Origin: DAOTWA01 sp034435955
GTDB taxonomy: Bacteria; Chloroflexota; Anaerolineae; Anaerolineales; Anaerolineaceae
Reading direction: 5' to 3'
Assembly (NCBI GenBank): GCA_034435955.1
Contig: DAOTWA010000051.1
Span: 1-25,530, forward strand
DNA: 25,530 nt
A model generated the notes under the pieces. That model saw only the letters and a program-made list of their open reading frames with translations, ran no database searches and was not told the origin of the DNA. Positions 14,626-22,740 of this stretch are shown here, in pieces; the stretch's first letter is position 1; every line of letters starts with the position of its first letter. The position numbers and the translations under genes were made by a program.

Positions 14626-15649
14626 TTGGACCCAGGTGATTCTGGACCGGCTCATCTGGATTATCATCTTGTTGGTGGTCATTTTCTTTGCCCTTACCAC
14701 GAAAGACTTTCTAACCGGCATTAATTTCATCAATATCTTGCTGCACGCTTCGGTTTTGGGCGTTTTGACCATTGGCCAGGCGATTTGTCTGATGAGTGGT
14801 AACTTTGATCTCTCTGCGGAAGGTACCCTCTCTCTGGTAACCGTCCTGGCAGCCTGGCTAATGCTCCCCTACCGGGAGATGACCCTGGCTCAGGCAGGCG
14901 GTATTGGCTGGCAGCTATCGCCTTTCATCGTCATCCCCATCATGCTGATCGTCGGCGCGCTGGTCGGGCTGGTGAATGGCCTTCTTATCACCCGGTTGAA
15001 CATGAACAATTTCATCGTAACGCTGGCTATGCAGCTCATCTTGCGCGGTATCGCATTCGTCATCAGTATGGGCGCGATCATGCCAGGTACGCCCGAGGCA
15101 TTCAACTGGCTGGGAGCAGGACGGATTGGCCCACTACCGGTCTCTGTGATCGTAACTGTTCTGTTATTCATCGTTACCGGCGTGTTTCTGAATTTTTCAC
15201 GCTTCGGTCGTGAGTTGTACGCTGTCGGCGCCAATAAGCACGCTGCCCGCGCTTCCGGCTTCAATCCAAAATCCATCGTGACCAAAGCCTACATCATCGG
15301 TGGCCTATCCGCAGGATTGGCCGGTTGGATGCTGCTTGGCCGCTTGCAAACTTCGGTTCCGAACCTCGGTCAGGGCATGACCCTGGAGACCGTGGCTGCC
15401 GCAGTCATCGGCGGCGTAGCCCTCTCCGGTGGATCCGGCACGATTATCGGCGCTTTCGCCGGCGTTCTACTCCTCTCGGTTATCGCCGATGGCCTCAATC
15501 TGATGTCGGTAAACCCATTCTGGGTCGATGGCGTGCGTGGGCTGATCATTCTGGTCGCCTTGCTTCTCGAGGCACAGAAGGTGCGCATCCGCGTGCATGC
15601 TGCTCGCGCCTCGTCTCCAGACGCTCAGCCCGAGGTAGTGGCAAAATAA
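14612..15649 (+). CDS. Sugar ABC transporter permease 2 (RbsC type)
   Basis: The 345-aa protein is a second RbsC-type permease. Hydrophobic segments begin at LIWIIILLVVIFFAL; landmarks are VLGVLTIGQAICLMSGNFDLSAEG, VNGLLITRLNMNNFIVTLAMQLILRG, SRFGRELYAVGANKHAARASGF, LSAGLAGWMLLGRLQTSVPNLGQG and AAAVIGGVALSGGSGTIIGAFAG. I set the start at ATG 14612, which has AAGGAGGG seven bases upstream, giving MARGNWTQ. An earlier in-frame ATG at 14555 lies deep inside the ATPase gene and has no site. The gene starts inside the ATPase gene, so translation is coupled. The order lipoprotein, permease, ATPase, permease with two distinct permeases suggests a heterodimeric channel, unlike ribose importers that use one permease gene. 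Confidence 0.94.
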   Translation: MARGNWTQVILDRLIWIIILLVVIFFALTTKDFLTGINFINILLHASVLGVLTIGQAICLMSGNFDLSAEGTLSLVTVLAAWLMLPYREMTLAQAGGIGWQLSPFIVIPIMLIVGALVGLVNGLLITRLNMNNFIVTLAMQLILRGIAFVISMGAIMPGTPEAFNWLGAGRIGPLPVSVIVTVLLFIVTGVFLNFSRFGRELYAVGANKHAARASGFNPKSIVTKAYIIGGLSAGLAGWMLLGRLQTSVPNLGQGMTLETVAAAVIGGVALSGGSGTIIGAFAGVLLLSVIADGLNLMSVNPFWVDGVRGLIILVALLLEAQKVRIRVHAARASSPDAQPEVVAK

Positions 15650-15904
15650 CCTTCATCTAAACGGATTCTTCTCGCTGCGATGCGCTTTCGCCAGGTAAAT
15701 CTGATGCTTTCTGAAGGAAATACTTCTGCCCAGCAGTAAAGGGGTAACCGTGACGTGCACCGCCCACACCTTATGTGGACGGGTGTGTTGCTTCAGCTCC
15801 CTGACTGGATAAACGGGTATTCCGGGGGCCGCCAAGGCGGCTGCCCACAGCCTGGAGAATTACCGCTCTATGCTGCCTGACTTCCATGTGGAGGAACTTA
15901 CCGC
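15650..15904 (+). other. Non-coding gap between permease 2 and epimerase genes, with hairpin
   Basis: No gene is recognised in these 255 bases. A perfect GCCGCC/GGCGGC stem (15828-15833 with 15836-15841) extends, with one bulge, to GGG/CCC, making a compact GC hairpin at 15825-15846. An imperfect hairpin lies around 15758-15785 (CCACA with TGTGG). No T-run follows either, so neither is a clear terminator. They may separate expression of the transporter from that of the epimerase and kinase. I see no strong promoter. Confidence 0.45.
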
Positions 15905-16603
15905 GTGAACTTTTGGTCACACTTCGAGGATGGCAGACTGCTGGTTGAAGCCTCGCTTTGGTCAGCGGATTTAACTCGCCTCGGCGAGGAGGTGCGCCGC
16001 ATTGACCCTTTCGTCGATCTCTATCACCTGGATGTGAGCGACGCCCACTTCGTTCCCGGCCTGCTCTTCTTCCCCGATCTGATCGCCGCCCTGCGCCCCC
16101 TCACACGACGTAAATTCCATGTCCACCTGATGGTGGAGGAGCCGCTCAACCTGCTGGAGGATTTTGCCTCGGCTGGCGCCGACCTGATCACTGTCCACGC
16201 CGAGAACGGCCGCGCCGCCTATCGCGCGATCGAGCGCATCCACTCCCTCGGCCTGTCTGCCGGTCTGGCTTTAAGCCTGGATACATCCCCGCATGCCGCC
16301 CTGCCGTATCTCGAAGGGATCGAGATGATCCTGATGATGGGCACCGCCCTGGGGGTGAAAGGTGTGGGCCTCTCACCGCTGGCTGCCGGGCGCATCCGTG
16401 ATCTGAAGGCCCTGCTATCCGAGCGGGCGGTCACTTCCCCGGTGCGCATCGGCGCCGACGGCGGCATACGGAGCCACACCGTTCCCGAGCTGCGCGCCGC
16501 TGGGGCCGATGTGGTTGTCATGGGTTCGCTCCTCTTCAAGAGCGATCATCCAGAAAAAACGGCCGCCTGGGCTCACAGTTTACCCGGCCCGCAGGAGGAC
16601 TGA
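15905..16603 (+). CDS. rpe: Ribulose-phosphate 3-epimerase family protein
   Basis: The 232-aa protein is a TIM barrel of the pentulose-phosphate epimerase family, of normal length. ASLWSADL (16-23) is the N-terminal signature. YHLDVSDAHFVPG gives metal ligands H41 and D43, FHVHLMVEEP gives H74, and RIGADGGI gives D185, so all four ligands, including the two Asp acting as acid/base, are present. The common DVMDGHFVPN reads DVSDAHFVPG, a small departure that could reflect a different ketose phosphate, for example allulose 6-phosphate. The start is GTG at 15905, with GGAGG about ten bases upstream. The next gene starts two bases after its stop. It would interconvert a ketopentose or ketohexose phosphate produced by the kinases of this region. 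Confidence 0.9.
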   Translation: MNFWSHFEDGRLLVEASLWSADLTRLGEEVRRIDPFVDLYHLDVSDAHFVPGLLFFPDLIAALRPLTRRKFHVHLMVEEPLNLLEDFASAGADLITVHAENGRAAYRAIERIHSLGLSAGLALSLDTSPHAALPYLEGIEMILMMGTALGVKGVGLSPLAAGRIRDLKALLSERAVTSPVRIGADGGIRSHTVPELRAAGADVVVMGSLLFKSDHPEKTAAWAHSLPGPQED

Positions 16604-16604
16604 C

Positions 16605-17129
16605 GTGCTGATTGTCATGGCCGGTCTGCCCGGCAGCGGAAAGAGCCGCATCGCCGCCGAGATTTCAGCCGCTCTGGACGGCATTGTCCTGGACAAAGAT
16701 CGCCTGCGTGCAGCCCTCTTCCCGCCGGAGGCCATTGAATACTCCACCTCCCAGGACGATTTCTGCATGCAGTTGATTTATCAGACCGCCGCTTACCTGC
16801 TCGAAAATGACCCGCAACGGACGGTCATCATCGACGGCCGCCCCTTCGCCCACGCCTATCAGGTTGACGACCTCGCGGCCTTCTTTCGCACCCGGGGCAT
16901 CCCATATCGGCTGATCGAGTGCGTTTGCTCAGACGAAATTGCCCGTCAGCGCCTGGAACAGGATGCCGCCCAGAGTGCCCACCGGGCGGCCAACCGGGAT
17001 TATCGTCTCTATCTGGAATTAAAACGGCGTTGGGCGCCCATACCTCCTCCCAAGCTCGTCCTAGACACCGGCCGACCTCTCCAGGAGTGTCTGGCGCGTT
17101 GCCTCGCATTTCTGCGCTCTGGGGATTAG
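16605..17129 (+). CDS. Small P-loop kinase (AAA_33 / zeta-toxin-like phosphotransferase)
   Basis: The 174-aa protein is a compact P-loop phosphotransferase. Walker A is MAGLPGSGKSRIAAEIS (residues 5-21), followed by LDKDRLRAALFP, where the Asp after the second strand is typical of the zeta/AAA_33 and gluconate-kinase-like groups. VIIDGRPF is the Walker-B-like strand, and EIARQRLEQDAAQSAHRAA with several Arg matches a lid. I chose GTG at 16605 because AGGAGG ends six bases upstream and the P-loop then lies at the N-terminus; the frame extends further upstream without a site. It begins two bases after the epimerase gene, suggesting that it acts on a sugar or a pathway metabolite; the substrate is unknown. 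Its end overlaps the end of the convergent SDR gene by four bases. Confidence 0.82.
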   Translation: MLIVMAGLPGSGKSRIAAEISAALDGIVLDKDRLRAALFPPEAIEYSTSQDDFCMQLIYQTAAYLLENDPQRTVIIDGRPFAHAYQVDDLAAFFRTRGIPYRLIECVCSDEIARQRLEQDAAQSAHRAANRDYRLYLELKRRWAPIPPPKLVLDTGRPLQECLARCLAFLRSGD

Positions 17130-17878
17130 CGCTCGAAAGGCGAACCTTTCCCTTCGAAGGGGTTGCGGAAATTGTATACCGGCACATCCGGGATGTGCAC
17201 TTGATCGGGCTGGCTCAACACCCAGCAGACTGCTTCGGCGACCACCTCCGGAGGGATCATGCGGGCCAGCGTCTGCTCCGTCAGCGCTGCACCTACCTCG
17301 CGCCACCAGCCAGTATTGGTGGCTGCTGGCGAAATCAGGTGCACGTGGATATTGTCGCGCAGCAGCTCGACGGACAAAGCGGCGGTTAACCCCTCCAATC
17401 CCCACTTGGCGGCACAGTAAGCCGTGCGGTTGTCCTCTCCAACCTTCCCAGCCAGCGAGCCGATATGGACGATGCGCCCTCCACCTTGCCTGCGCATCAC
17501 CGGCGCGACGGCGCGGGCGCACAGGAACGGCCCTTTGAGTGTGGTATCCAGGGTCAGGTCCCAGAACTCCTCGGTCGTCTCATCCAGGCTTGCAGGTGGT
17601 CCCCAGAAGGCTGAATTGACCAGTACGTCGATCCGCCCGTAATGCTCCAGCGTCGTTGCAACCATACGCTCAACTTCGGCTGGAGAGCGCACGTCGCAGG
17701 CTGCCGGCAAAGCGATCCCGCCGATCTCGCCCACTTCTGCAGCGACCTCATGGAGTTTTTCCAGGTTGCGTCCGACCAGTGAAAGTCGCATGCCGCGTTG
17801 GGACAGCGCCAGCGCGATGCACCGCCCTATTCCTCCGGCAGCGCCGGTGACAATCGCAACTTTGCCGTTCAGCTCCAC
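17126..17878 (-). CDS. Short-chain dehydrogenase/reductase (SDR)
   Basis: The 250-aa protein is a classical SDR. The cofactor loop is VAIVTGAAGGIGRCIALAL (TGxxxGIG, 10-19). SLVGRN follows strand two, with an Arg that favours NADP(H). CDVRSPAEVERM is normal, VLVNSAFWG replaces the usual NNAG, and catalytic Ser, Tyr and Lys are in IVHIGSLAGK and TAYCAAKWG. The start is GTG at 17878 with GGAG upstream, 12 bases after the end of the second SorC regulator. It is the last gene of the minus-strand operon. An oxidoreductase acting on a sugar, polyol or aldehyde intermediate is likely; the substrate is not readable. The stop codon lies inside the stop region of the convergent kinase gene. Confidence 0.93.
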   Translation of the reverse strand: MELNGKVAIVTGAAGGIGRCIALALSQRGMRLSLVGRNLEKLHEVAAEVGEIGGIALPAACDVRSPAEVERMVATTLEHYGRIDVLVNSAFWGPPASLDETTEEFWDLTLDTTLKGPFLCARAVAPVMRRQGGGRIVHIGSLAGKVGEDNRTAYCAAKWGLEGLTAALSVELLRDNIHVHLISPAATNTGWWREVGAALTEQTLARMIPPEVVAEAVCWVLSQPDQVHIPDVPVYNFRNPFEGKGSPFER

Positions 17879-17890
17879 GACCCTTTCTCC

Positions 17891-18838
17891 TCAATCTTCG
17901 TCCATCAACAGAATTTGCGCCAGCGCCTCATCCACGAACAATGCGGAGATTAATCCGGTACGTAGCGCAGCCCGGACGGCGGTGGCCTTCTCAGCTCCGC
18001 CAGCCACAGCCACCACAATGCGAGCCTGGCGGAGTTGCTCTAAATCGACTCCCAGTATGCGGTCGTAAAATTCAAAGGGCGGAAAATCCCCCCTTCGGGT
18101 GAAGTAGCGCGCGCAGATATCCCCTACCAGATCCTGGGCGACCAGGCGGGGGATGTTCTCCTCACCGATGTACACCACCTGCCCTTCCGTAGGGGGCACT
18201 GCCCCAATGCCCACACATGCGATCGTCAGACGCTCCCATAATGCCACCACCTGGCGGGCGACCACATCGCGCATCAGCGCATCGCGTAGTTCTTTCGTTC
18301 CCACCAGGATGGGCGCCAGCAGAAAATAGGGCGTGCCCGAAAAACTCTTTGCCGCCTGGAGTACGATCTGGTTGAGCTGAGTGTACGAGCCGGTGTAGCC
18401 GCTCTCACCCAACAGCGGCACCACGTCCACACGCCGGGGTCTGGCCGGCGCCAGCAGGTTAACCACCTCCAGAATCGTGCGCCCCCACCCCAGTCCGAGC
18501 ACGTCGCCGTCGTGCAATCGTTCGTCCAGGAAATGCGCCACCGCGTTGCCCAGCGCCCTGCGCGTCAGCGCGACCGAGTTGTGTGCGCTGGCTGTCACAT
18601 GGGTGTTCGCGAGCTTGAACTTTTCCGCAACCCGACGGGCCAGGTTATCCAAATTGTTCTTCGGATCTATGATCTCGATGCGTACGATCCCTTGTTCCCT
18701 GGCTTTCTTAATGTAAAGCGCAATCAGGGATCTGGAAACGCCCAAACGGTCAGCAATCTCCTGCTGGGAAAGGTTTTCCTCAAAATACAGATGGGCCACC
18801 TCAACCAGCGTAGCGGTCAAATCTGTTCTCTCGAACAT
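17891..18838 (-). CDS. Second SorC-family sugar-responsive regulator
   Basis: The 315-aa protein has a SorC helix-turn-helix (HLYFEENLSQQEIADRLGVSR, residues 16-36, then IALYIKKAREQGIVRIEI) and the C-terminal phosphosugar-binding domain: DVLGLGWGRTILEVV, VDVVPLLGESGYTGS, LTIACVGIGAVPPTEGQ, DLVGDICARYF and VAVAGGAEKATAVRAAL. ATG at 18838 has GGGAGGGG just upstream. It is related to, but distinct from, the regulator at 2395; the effector domains differ in the loops around the sugar site, so they may sense different intermediates. It lies inside the minus-strand operon, between the ROK kinase and the SDR. It could control that operon, whose promoter is outside the window. Confidence 0.95.
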   Translation of the reverse strand: MFERTDLTATLVEVAHLYFEENLSQQEIADRLGVSRSLIALYIKKAREQGIVRIEIIDPKNNLDNLARRVAEKFKLANTHVTASAHNSVALTRRALGNAVAHFLDERLHDGDVLGLGWGRTILEVVNLLAPARPRRVDVVPLLGESGYTGSYTQLNQIVLQAAKSFSGTPYFLLAPILVGTKELRDALMRDVVARQVVALWERLTIACVGIGAVPPTEGQVVYIGEENIPRLVAQDLVGDICARYFTRRGDFPPFEFYDRILGVDLEQLRQARIVVAVAGGAEKATAVRAALRTGLISALFVDEALAQILLMDED

Positions 18839-18880
18839 GTCGACCCCTCCCTTCTGACCATTTGCCGTCAGAATGACCCT

Positions 18881-19855
18881 TCAGCCGGGCAGCATAAAAC
18901 CGTGCGTTTGGAAGAAGTCGGCTGCCGCCCCGAACACAGCCGCATTCGGAAAAGATTCCTTTACCACCTTCAGATCCCGTTTGGCTTCCTCGGTCATCAA
19001 ATAATCGCGGATGCGCCGGTCGATGCGCTGGACGAAATCCGGACTTGCATTGACAACTCCGCCCCCCATGACGATCATCTCCAGATCAAGCAGATTGACC
19101 ACCCCGCCCAGGTTAATCGAAATCAGGCGAATGACCTGCTCGATGATCTCTGTCGCTGCTTTGTCTCCGGCCGCCTCCGCCTGGAAGACGATCCGCGTAG
19201 TCACAGGTTGGCCACCCGCCAGCCTTGCCATCAGCGGGCTGCGCCCCGCGTCTACAGCCGCCTGTCCCTGCCGTGCGATGGCTGGGCCGGCCACGAAAGT
19301 CTCAAAACACCCTCTCCGCCCGCACCCGCACGGGTAACCATGGATCTCATCGAGCGTGATGTGGCCAAAATTTCCGGCAAAGCCGTGATAACCGCCGTAC
19401 AGCCGGTCCTCGAGGTACAGGTAACCGCCGTAACCAGTGCCCACTGTCGCCCAAATGAAATTACGCACGCCTCTCGCTGCCCCCCAGGTGTGTTCCGCCA
19501 GGGCGGCCATGCGCACATCCGTAGCCGCGCGCACCGGCAGGCCCAGCGCCTTTGACACCATCGCACCGAAGGGCACGTAACGCCAGTGGAGATTGGGCAC
19601 CAAAATGGCGTCCCCGCTGTCAATGTCGATGTTACCGCACACGCTCAGCCCAATTCCAGCGATCGCCTTTTTATCCATTGGAGCCTTGTCGAGGAATGTG
19701 CGCATAATCTCGATCAACGCGGCCGGATCGGCGATTCCCTGGGCATCAAAAGGCACCGGATGGGTCTCAAGATCTCCCATTGCCTGACCCTGGACGTCCA
19801 CCAGCGCCAGCGCAATCTTAGAACCACCGATGTCGACGGCCAGGCAATACTCCAC
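18881..19855 (-). CDS. ROK-family sugar kinase
   Basis: The 324-aa protein is a ROK kinase with no N-terminal DNA-binding domain, so an enzyme and not a NagC/XylR-type repressor. The phosphate loop is LAVDIGGSKIALALVD. GIGLSVCGNID and VPNLHW are normal. The catalytic Asp is in AATDVRMAAL, where the usual NDAN reads TDVR. ATVGTGYGGYLYLEDRLYGG binds nucleotide. The zinc signature GHITLDEIHGYPCGCGRRGCFETFVAGPAI has His and three Cys intact. The start is GTG at 19855 with GGAGGG six to seven bases upstream. It probably phosphorylates a hexose or aminohexose with ATP. The neighbouring cupin isomerase would take a hexose 6-phosphate product onward. Confidence 0.93.
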   Translation of the reverse strand: MEYCLAVDIGGSKIALALVDVQGQAMGDLETHPVPFDAQGIADPAALIEIMRTFLDKAPMDKKAIAGIGLSVCGNIDIDSGDAILVPNLHWRYVPFGAMVSKALGLPVRAATDVRMAALAEHTWGAARGVRNFIWATVGTGYGGYLYLEDRLYGGYHGFAGNFGHITLDEIHGYPCGCGRRGCFETFVAGPAIARQGQAAVDAGRSPLMARLAGGQPVTTRIVFQAEAAGDKAATEIIEQVIRLISINLGGVVNLLDLEMIVMGGGVVNASPDFVQRIDRRIRDYLMTEEAKRDLKVVKESFPNAAVFGAAADFFQTHGFMLPG

Positions 19856-19876
19856 GGCAGCCCTCCCTGAATGATT

Positions 19877-20452
19877 TTACCGCCGATCGTTGGGCAGGAG
19901 CACGGCCTTACCCTCCCTTTCCACCACGATCCTGGCGAAACCCTTCTGTTCAACCAAATCGTAATTGTGGCCGGCACTGATGTGGTAGCTGGCTACGAAC
20001 ACCAGCAGCTCGTCGCCTGTATTAACCACCCGGTGAGCCCACATCGGCGGAATATGAGTGATCGTCCCTGGCTCCCACGCCACTGCTTCAAAGTCACCCT
20101 GTAAGGTGTCCATCAATAAATAACCGTGGCCCTGTACACAGTGATAGATTTCCGGCTGGTCGTCCCGCTCGTGAATGTGCCCCTTGGTCATATGGTACTC
20201 GTCGCCCACCTTGCCGGGAAAAATGCGCGTCACACCCAGCGCCATGTCGGACTTGCTGGTGATGAAAGGATAATAGCGTATCTCGTATACCAGCCGGTCA
20301 CCTGCCGTCAAGATCTGTTCTACCGACTGGCGATCGTGGAACATATTCTTCAGGTCGCTCAACCGGCGTTCTACCGTTTTTTGCACCGGTGAAAATATAC
20401 CGTTCTTTGCATCGAATTTCACTGTAATGGGATAATCGTTTTCTTTCAGCAT
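19877..20452 (-). CDS. Cupin-type glucose-6-phosphate isomerase
   Basis: The 191-aa protein is a cupin of the archaeal-type phosphoglucose isomerase family. TRIFPGKVGDEYHMTKGHIHERDDQPEIYHCVQGHGYLLM contains the metal motif GHxH...ExYxxxxG with two His and one Glu. PPMWAHRVVNTGDELLVFV supplies the last His. Length fits the family. These metal-dependent enzymes interconvert aldose and ketose 6-phosphates and are unrelated to the usual SIS-type isomerase. It starts at ATG 20452 with GGAGG close upstream, and the ROK kinase gene follows after 21 bases. Kinase plus isomerase would turn an imported hexose into a ketose 6-phosphate that the PfkB kinase of the same operon could phosphorylate again. 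Confidence 0.92.
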   Translation of the reverse strand: MLKENDYPITVKFDAKNGIFSPVQKTVERRLSDLKNMFHDRQSVEQILTAGDRLVYEIRYYPFITSKSDMALGVTRIFPGKVGDEYHMTKGHIHERDDQPEIYHCVQGHGYLLMDTLQGDFEAVAWEPGTITHIPPMWAHRVVNTGDELLVFVASYHISAGHNYDLVEQKGFARIVVEREGKAVLLPNDRR

Positions 20453-20515
20453 CCTGCCTCCAATTTGTCTCGATGGCTTTCAAAGCGCTGCATTTTCCAG
20501 ATGCACTGGTATTGG

Positions 20516-21703
20516 CTACAGACGAATCTGCTCCAGGCTGCACCCTTCGATTGCGCTTTTCAAATCCCCTAAAAATCGGGCCGCGTCTGCGCCATCCATC
20601 ACGCGGTGATCCGCTGCCAACGTCAGCGTCACGGTTTGCACCGGACGCGTCTCTCCCTTGAGCAGGCCCAACGACGCCGTGCGCACCATCCCCACCCCCA
20701 AAATCGCGCTTTGCGGCGGGTTGACCAGCGGAACGAATGACCCTACCCCGAACATGCCCAGGTTGCTCAACGTAAAAGTCGCCCCAGATACATCGCCGGG
20801 TGTCAGCTTCCCCTCGCGCGCCCGCCCGGCCGCCTCCTCGAGCTGCCTTGCCGCCTCGGATAGTGTCAGCCTTTCGGCCGCATGGATCACCGGAGCTACC
20901 AGTCCCCGCGGTGTTGCCACCGCCACGGCCAGGTTAACCGTTTCGAACAGCAACACTCGCTCCCCATCGAAGCGTGCGTTGGCCAGCGGATGGCGCGGCA
21001 GAACCTGCCCGACGAGGTAGACCCATAGCGCCGTCAGGCTAACCCGCGGAATGCTTTCCCCACCCTTTGTGCGGACTTCTTCCAGCGTCCGCATCAGCGA
21101 CCCGGCATCACTTTCGACCGAGACCGAAAATTGGGGAATGGTCCGAACGCTTTCGCTCATACGTCGTGCAGTGATGCGACGCACCTCGTTCAATTCCACG
21201 ATGTGGAAGGGCGGCAGCTCGGTCCCTGCGCCTTCCGCCATCTTAACTCCTGCGTAGCGTTCTACATCCTCGCTGGTGATCCGCGCTCCCGGCGCCGAAG
21301 GTGTGACCTGCCTTATGTCCACCCCTAGCTCCCCCGCCCGTTTGCGCGCCGCCGGCGAGATGCGTTGCTCGGTCTCCTCGAAGGGTGACGCCGGTGCTGC
21401 TGCAGAAAGCGCCGCATCTGCTTCCTCTGCTTCCACAGCCTTTTCTCTCCCGCTGTAGACCTCCCCCTCCTGTCCAACCACGGCCAACAGCTCGCCAATG
21501 TGCACACTGGCACCTTCCTCAACCATAAGCGCCAGCAGAACGCCGTCCTCTGGGCATTCCAGGCCCAGGGTCGCCTTGTCTGTCTCCAGTTCGGCGATCT
21601 CTTCCCCGCGGCGGACAGCCTCTCCGGCGCGCTTGTACCAGCGCACCAGCACCGCCTCGCCGATTGCTTCCCCTAACACCGGTAGAACGATCTCGGTCGC
21701 CAT
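20516..21703 (-). CDS. Dihydrolipoamide acyltransferase (E2) of a 2-oxoacid/acetoin dehydrogenase complex
   Basis: The 395-aa protein has three domains in the usual order. A single lipoyl domain (residues 1-80) has the lipoyl Lys K43 in ELETDKATLG. An acidic, Ala-rich linker and a peripheral-subunit-binding domain follow (ISPAARKRAGELGVDIRQV...ITSEDVERY, about 113-148). The catalytic CoA acyltransferase domain has TFTLSNLGMFG and the active-site ADHRVMDGADAARFL (H366, D370). I set the start at ATG 21703, which follows GAGGAGG, and not at an upstream ATG inside the E1-beta gene. It lies 11 bases after E1-beta. Specificity (pyruvate, branched-chain oxoacid or acetoin) is not readable. No E3 gene is in view, so E3 must be shared or encoded elsewhere. 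Confidence 0.94.
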   Translation of the reverse strand: MATEIVLPVLGEAIGEAVLVRWYKRAGEAVRRGEEIAELETDKATLGLECPEDGVLLALMVEEGASVHIGELLAVVGQEGEVYSGREKAVEAEEADAALSAAAPASPFEETEQRISPAARKRAGELGVDIRQVTPSAPGARITSEDVERYAGVKMAEGAGTELPPFHIVELNEVRRITARRMSESVRTIPQFSVSVESDAGSLMRTLEEVRTKGGESIPRVSLTALWVYLVGQVLPRHPLANARFDGERVLLFETVNLAVAVATPRGLVAPVIHAAERLTLSEAARQLEEAAGRAREGKLTPGDVSGATFTLSNLGMFGVGSFVPLVNPPQSAILGVGMVRTASLGLLKGETRPVQTVTLTLAADHRVMDGADAARFLGDLKSAIEGCSLEQIRL

Positions 21704-21714
21704 CGCCGTCCTCC

Positions 21715-22740
21715 TCAGCCGCTCAACACCCTGCGCACAGCCTGATAGATGGTCTCTTCCTGGGGGATGACTGCCGCTTCGGCCCGCGGCGCAAATGGGA
21801 TGGGCGTGTCCGCTGCGCACACCCGCTCCACTGGCGCATCCAGATAATCGAAGGCATCGTGTGCAATGAGCGCCGCCAACTCAGCACCCACCCCCGCTCG
21901 CGATACGTCCTCGGACACCACTACCGCGCGATGCGTGCGGCGCACCGACTCAAATATTGTGTTCGCATCCAGCGGCACCAGGCTGCGCGGATCGATCACT
22001 TCTAGCTCAACGCCTTCCTCGGCCAACCGCCGCGCAACCGCTAGACTGCGGTGCACCATCAGCAGGGTGGCTACCACAGTGACGTGTTTTCCTGCCCGTT
22101 TGACATCCGCTGCGCCCAACGGGATGGTGTACGGCTCATCGGGCACCTCGCTCCCCAGTTCGCCCACGCTGCGATCGCCCACCGCCTTGCCTCCACCTGG
22201 CGACGCACTTCCGTACAGCGCCTTATGCTCCAGAAAGAGCACCGGATTGTTATCCCGTATAGCGCTGATCAGCAGGCCCTTGGCATCATAGGGCGTCGCG
22301 GGCACCACGACTTTCAAACCGGGTGTATGCATGAACCAGGCTTCCACACTTTGCGAATGTTGCGCTCCCCTCCCGGTCGCTCCCTGCGGCGCGCGGATCA
22401 CCAGCGGCACGCTGGTCTGACCGCCGGACATCAGACGCAGCTTGGCGGCCTGGTTGACGATCTGATCCATGGCGCAAAATAAGAAATCGGCGTATTGGAA
22501 TTCCACCACCGGCCTCAGACCGGTCAGCGCCGCGCCGATGGCGATGCCCATGAAACCGGCCTCCGAGATGGGTGTGTCCCACACCCGCTCCGGGCCGAAC
22601 TCCTCCAGCAACCCATGGGTGACGTGGAATGCACCCCCGAACAGCCCCACGTCCTCTCCCAGCAGGATCACTCGCTCGTCACGCGCCATTTCCTGGCGCA
22701 GGGCCTGATTGACCGCCTCGGATAGGGTCAGTTTAGCCAT
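21715..22740 (-). CDS. TPP-dependent dehydrogenase E1 component, beta subunit
   Basis: The 341-aa protein has the transketolase pyrimidine-binding domain and C-terminal domain of E1-beta: LTLSEAVNQALRQEMARDERVILLGEDVG, then RVWDTPISEAGFMGIAIGAALTGLRPVVEFQYADF (with the Glu that activates TPP), PLVIRAPQGATGRGAQHSQSVEAWF, then ELEVIDPRSLVPLDANTI and VVVSEDVSRAG. Length is typical for the pyruvate and acetoin types. ATG at 22740 lies inside the last codons of E1-alpha (eight-base overlap), with GAGGAGG inside that gene as ribosome-binding site. This is tight coupling, as expected for subunits of an alpha2beta2 enzyme. Confidence 0.95.
   Translation of the reverse strand: MAKLTLSEAVNQALRQEMARDERVILLGEDVGLFGGAFHVTHGLLEEFGPERVWDTPISEAGFMGIAIGAALTGLRPVVEFQYADFLFCAMDQIVNQAAKLRLMSGGQTSVPLVIRAPQGATGRGAQHSQSVEAWFMHTPGLKVVVPATPYDAKGLLISAIRDNNPVLFLEHKALYGSASPGGGKAVGDRSVGELGSEVPDEPYTIPLGAADVKRAGKHVTVVATLLMVHRSLAVARRLAEEGVELEVIDPRSLVPLDANTIFESVRRTHRAVVVSEDVSRAGVGAELAALIAHDAFDYLDAPVERVCAADTPIPFAPRAEAAVIPQEETIYQAVRRVLSG

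Noticed and set aside
16605..17129. Zeta-type toxin of a toxin-antitoxin pair
   Set aside because: No small antitoxin gene lies beside it; it is coupled to an epimerase gene in a metabolic operon.
18881..19855. ROK protein as a transcriptional repressor of the NagC/XylR type
   Set aside because: There is no N-terminal helix-turn-helix; the protein begins directly with the kinase phosphate loop.
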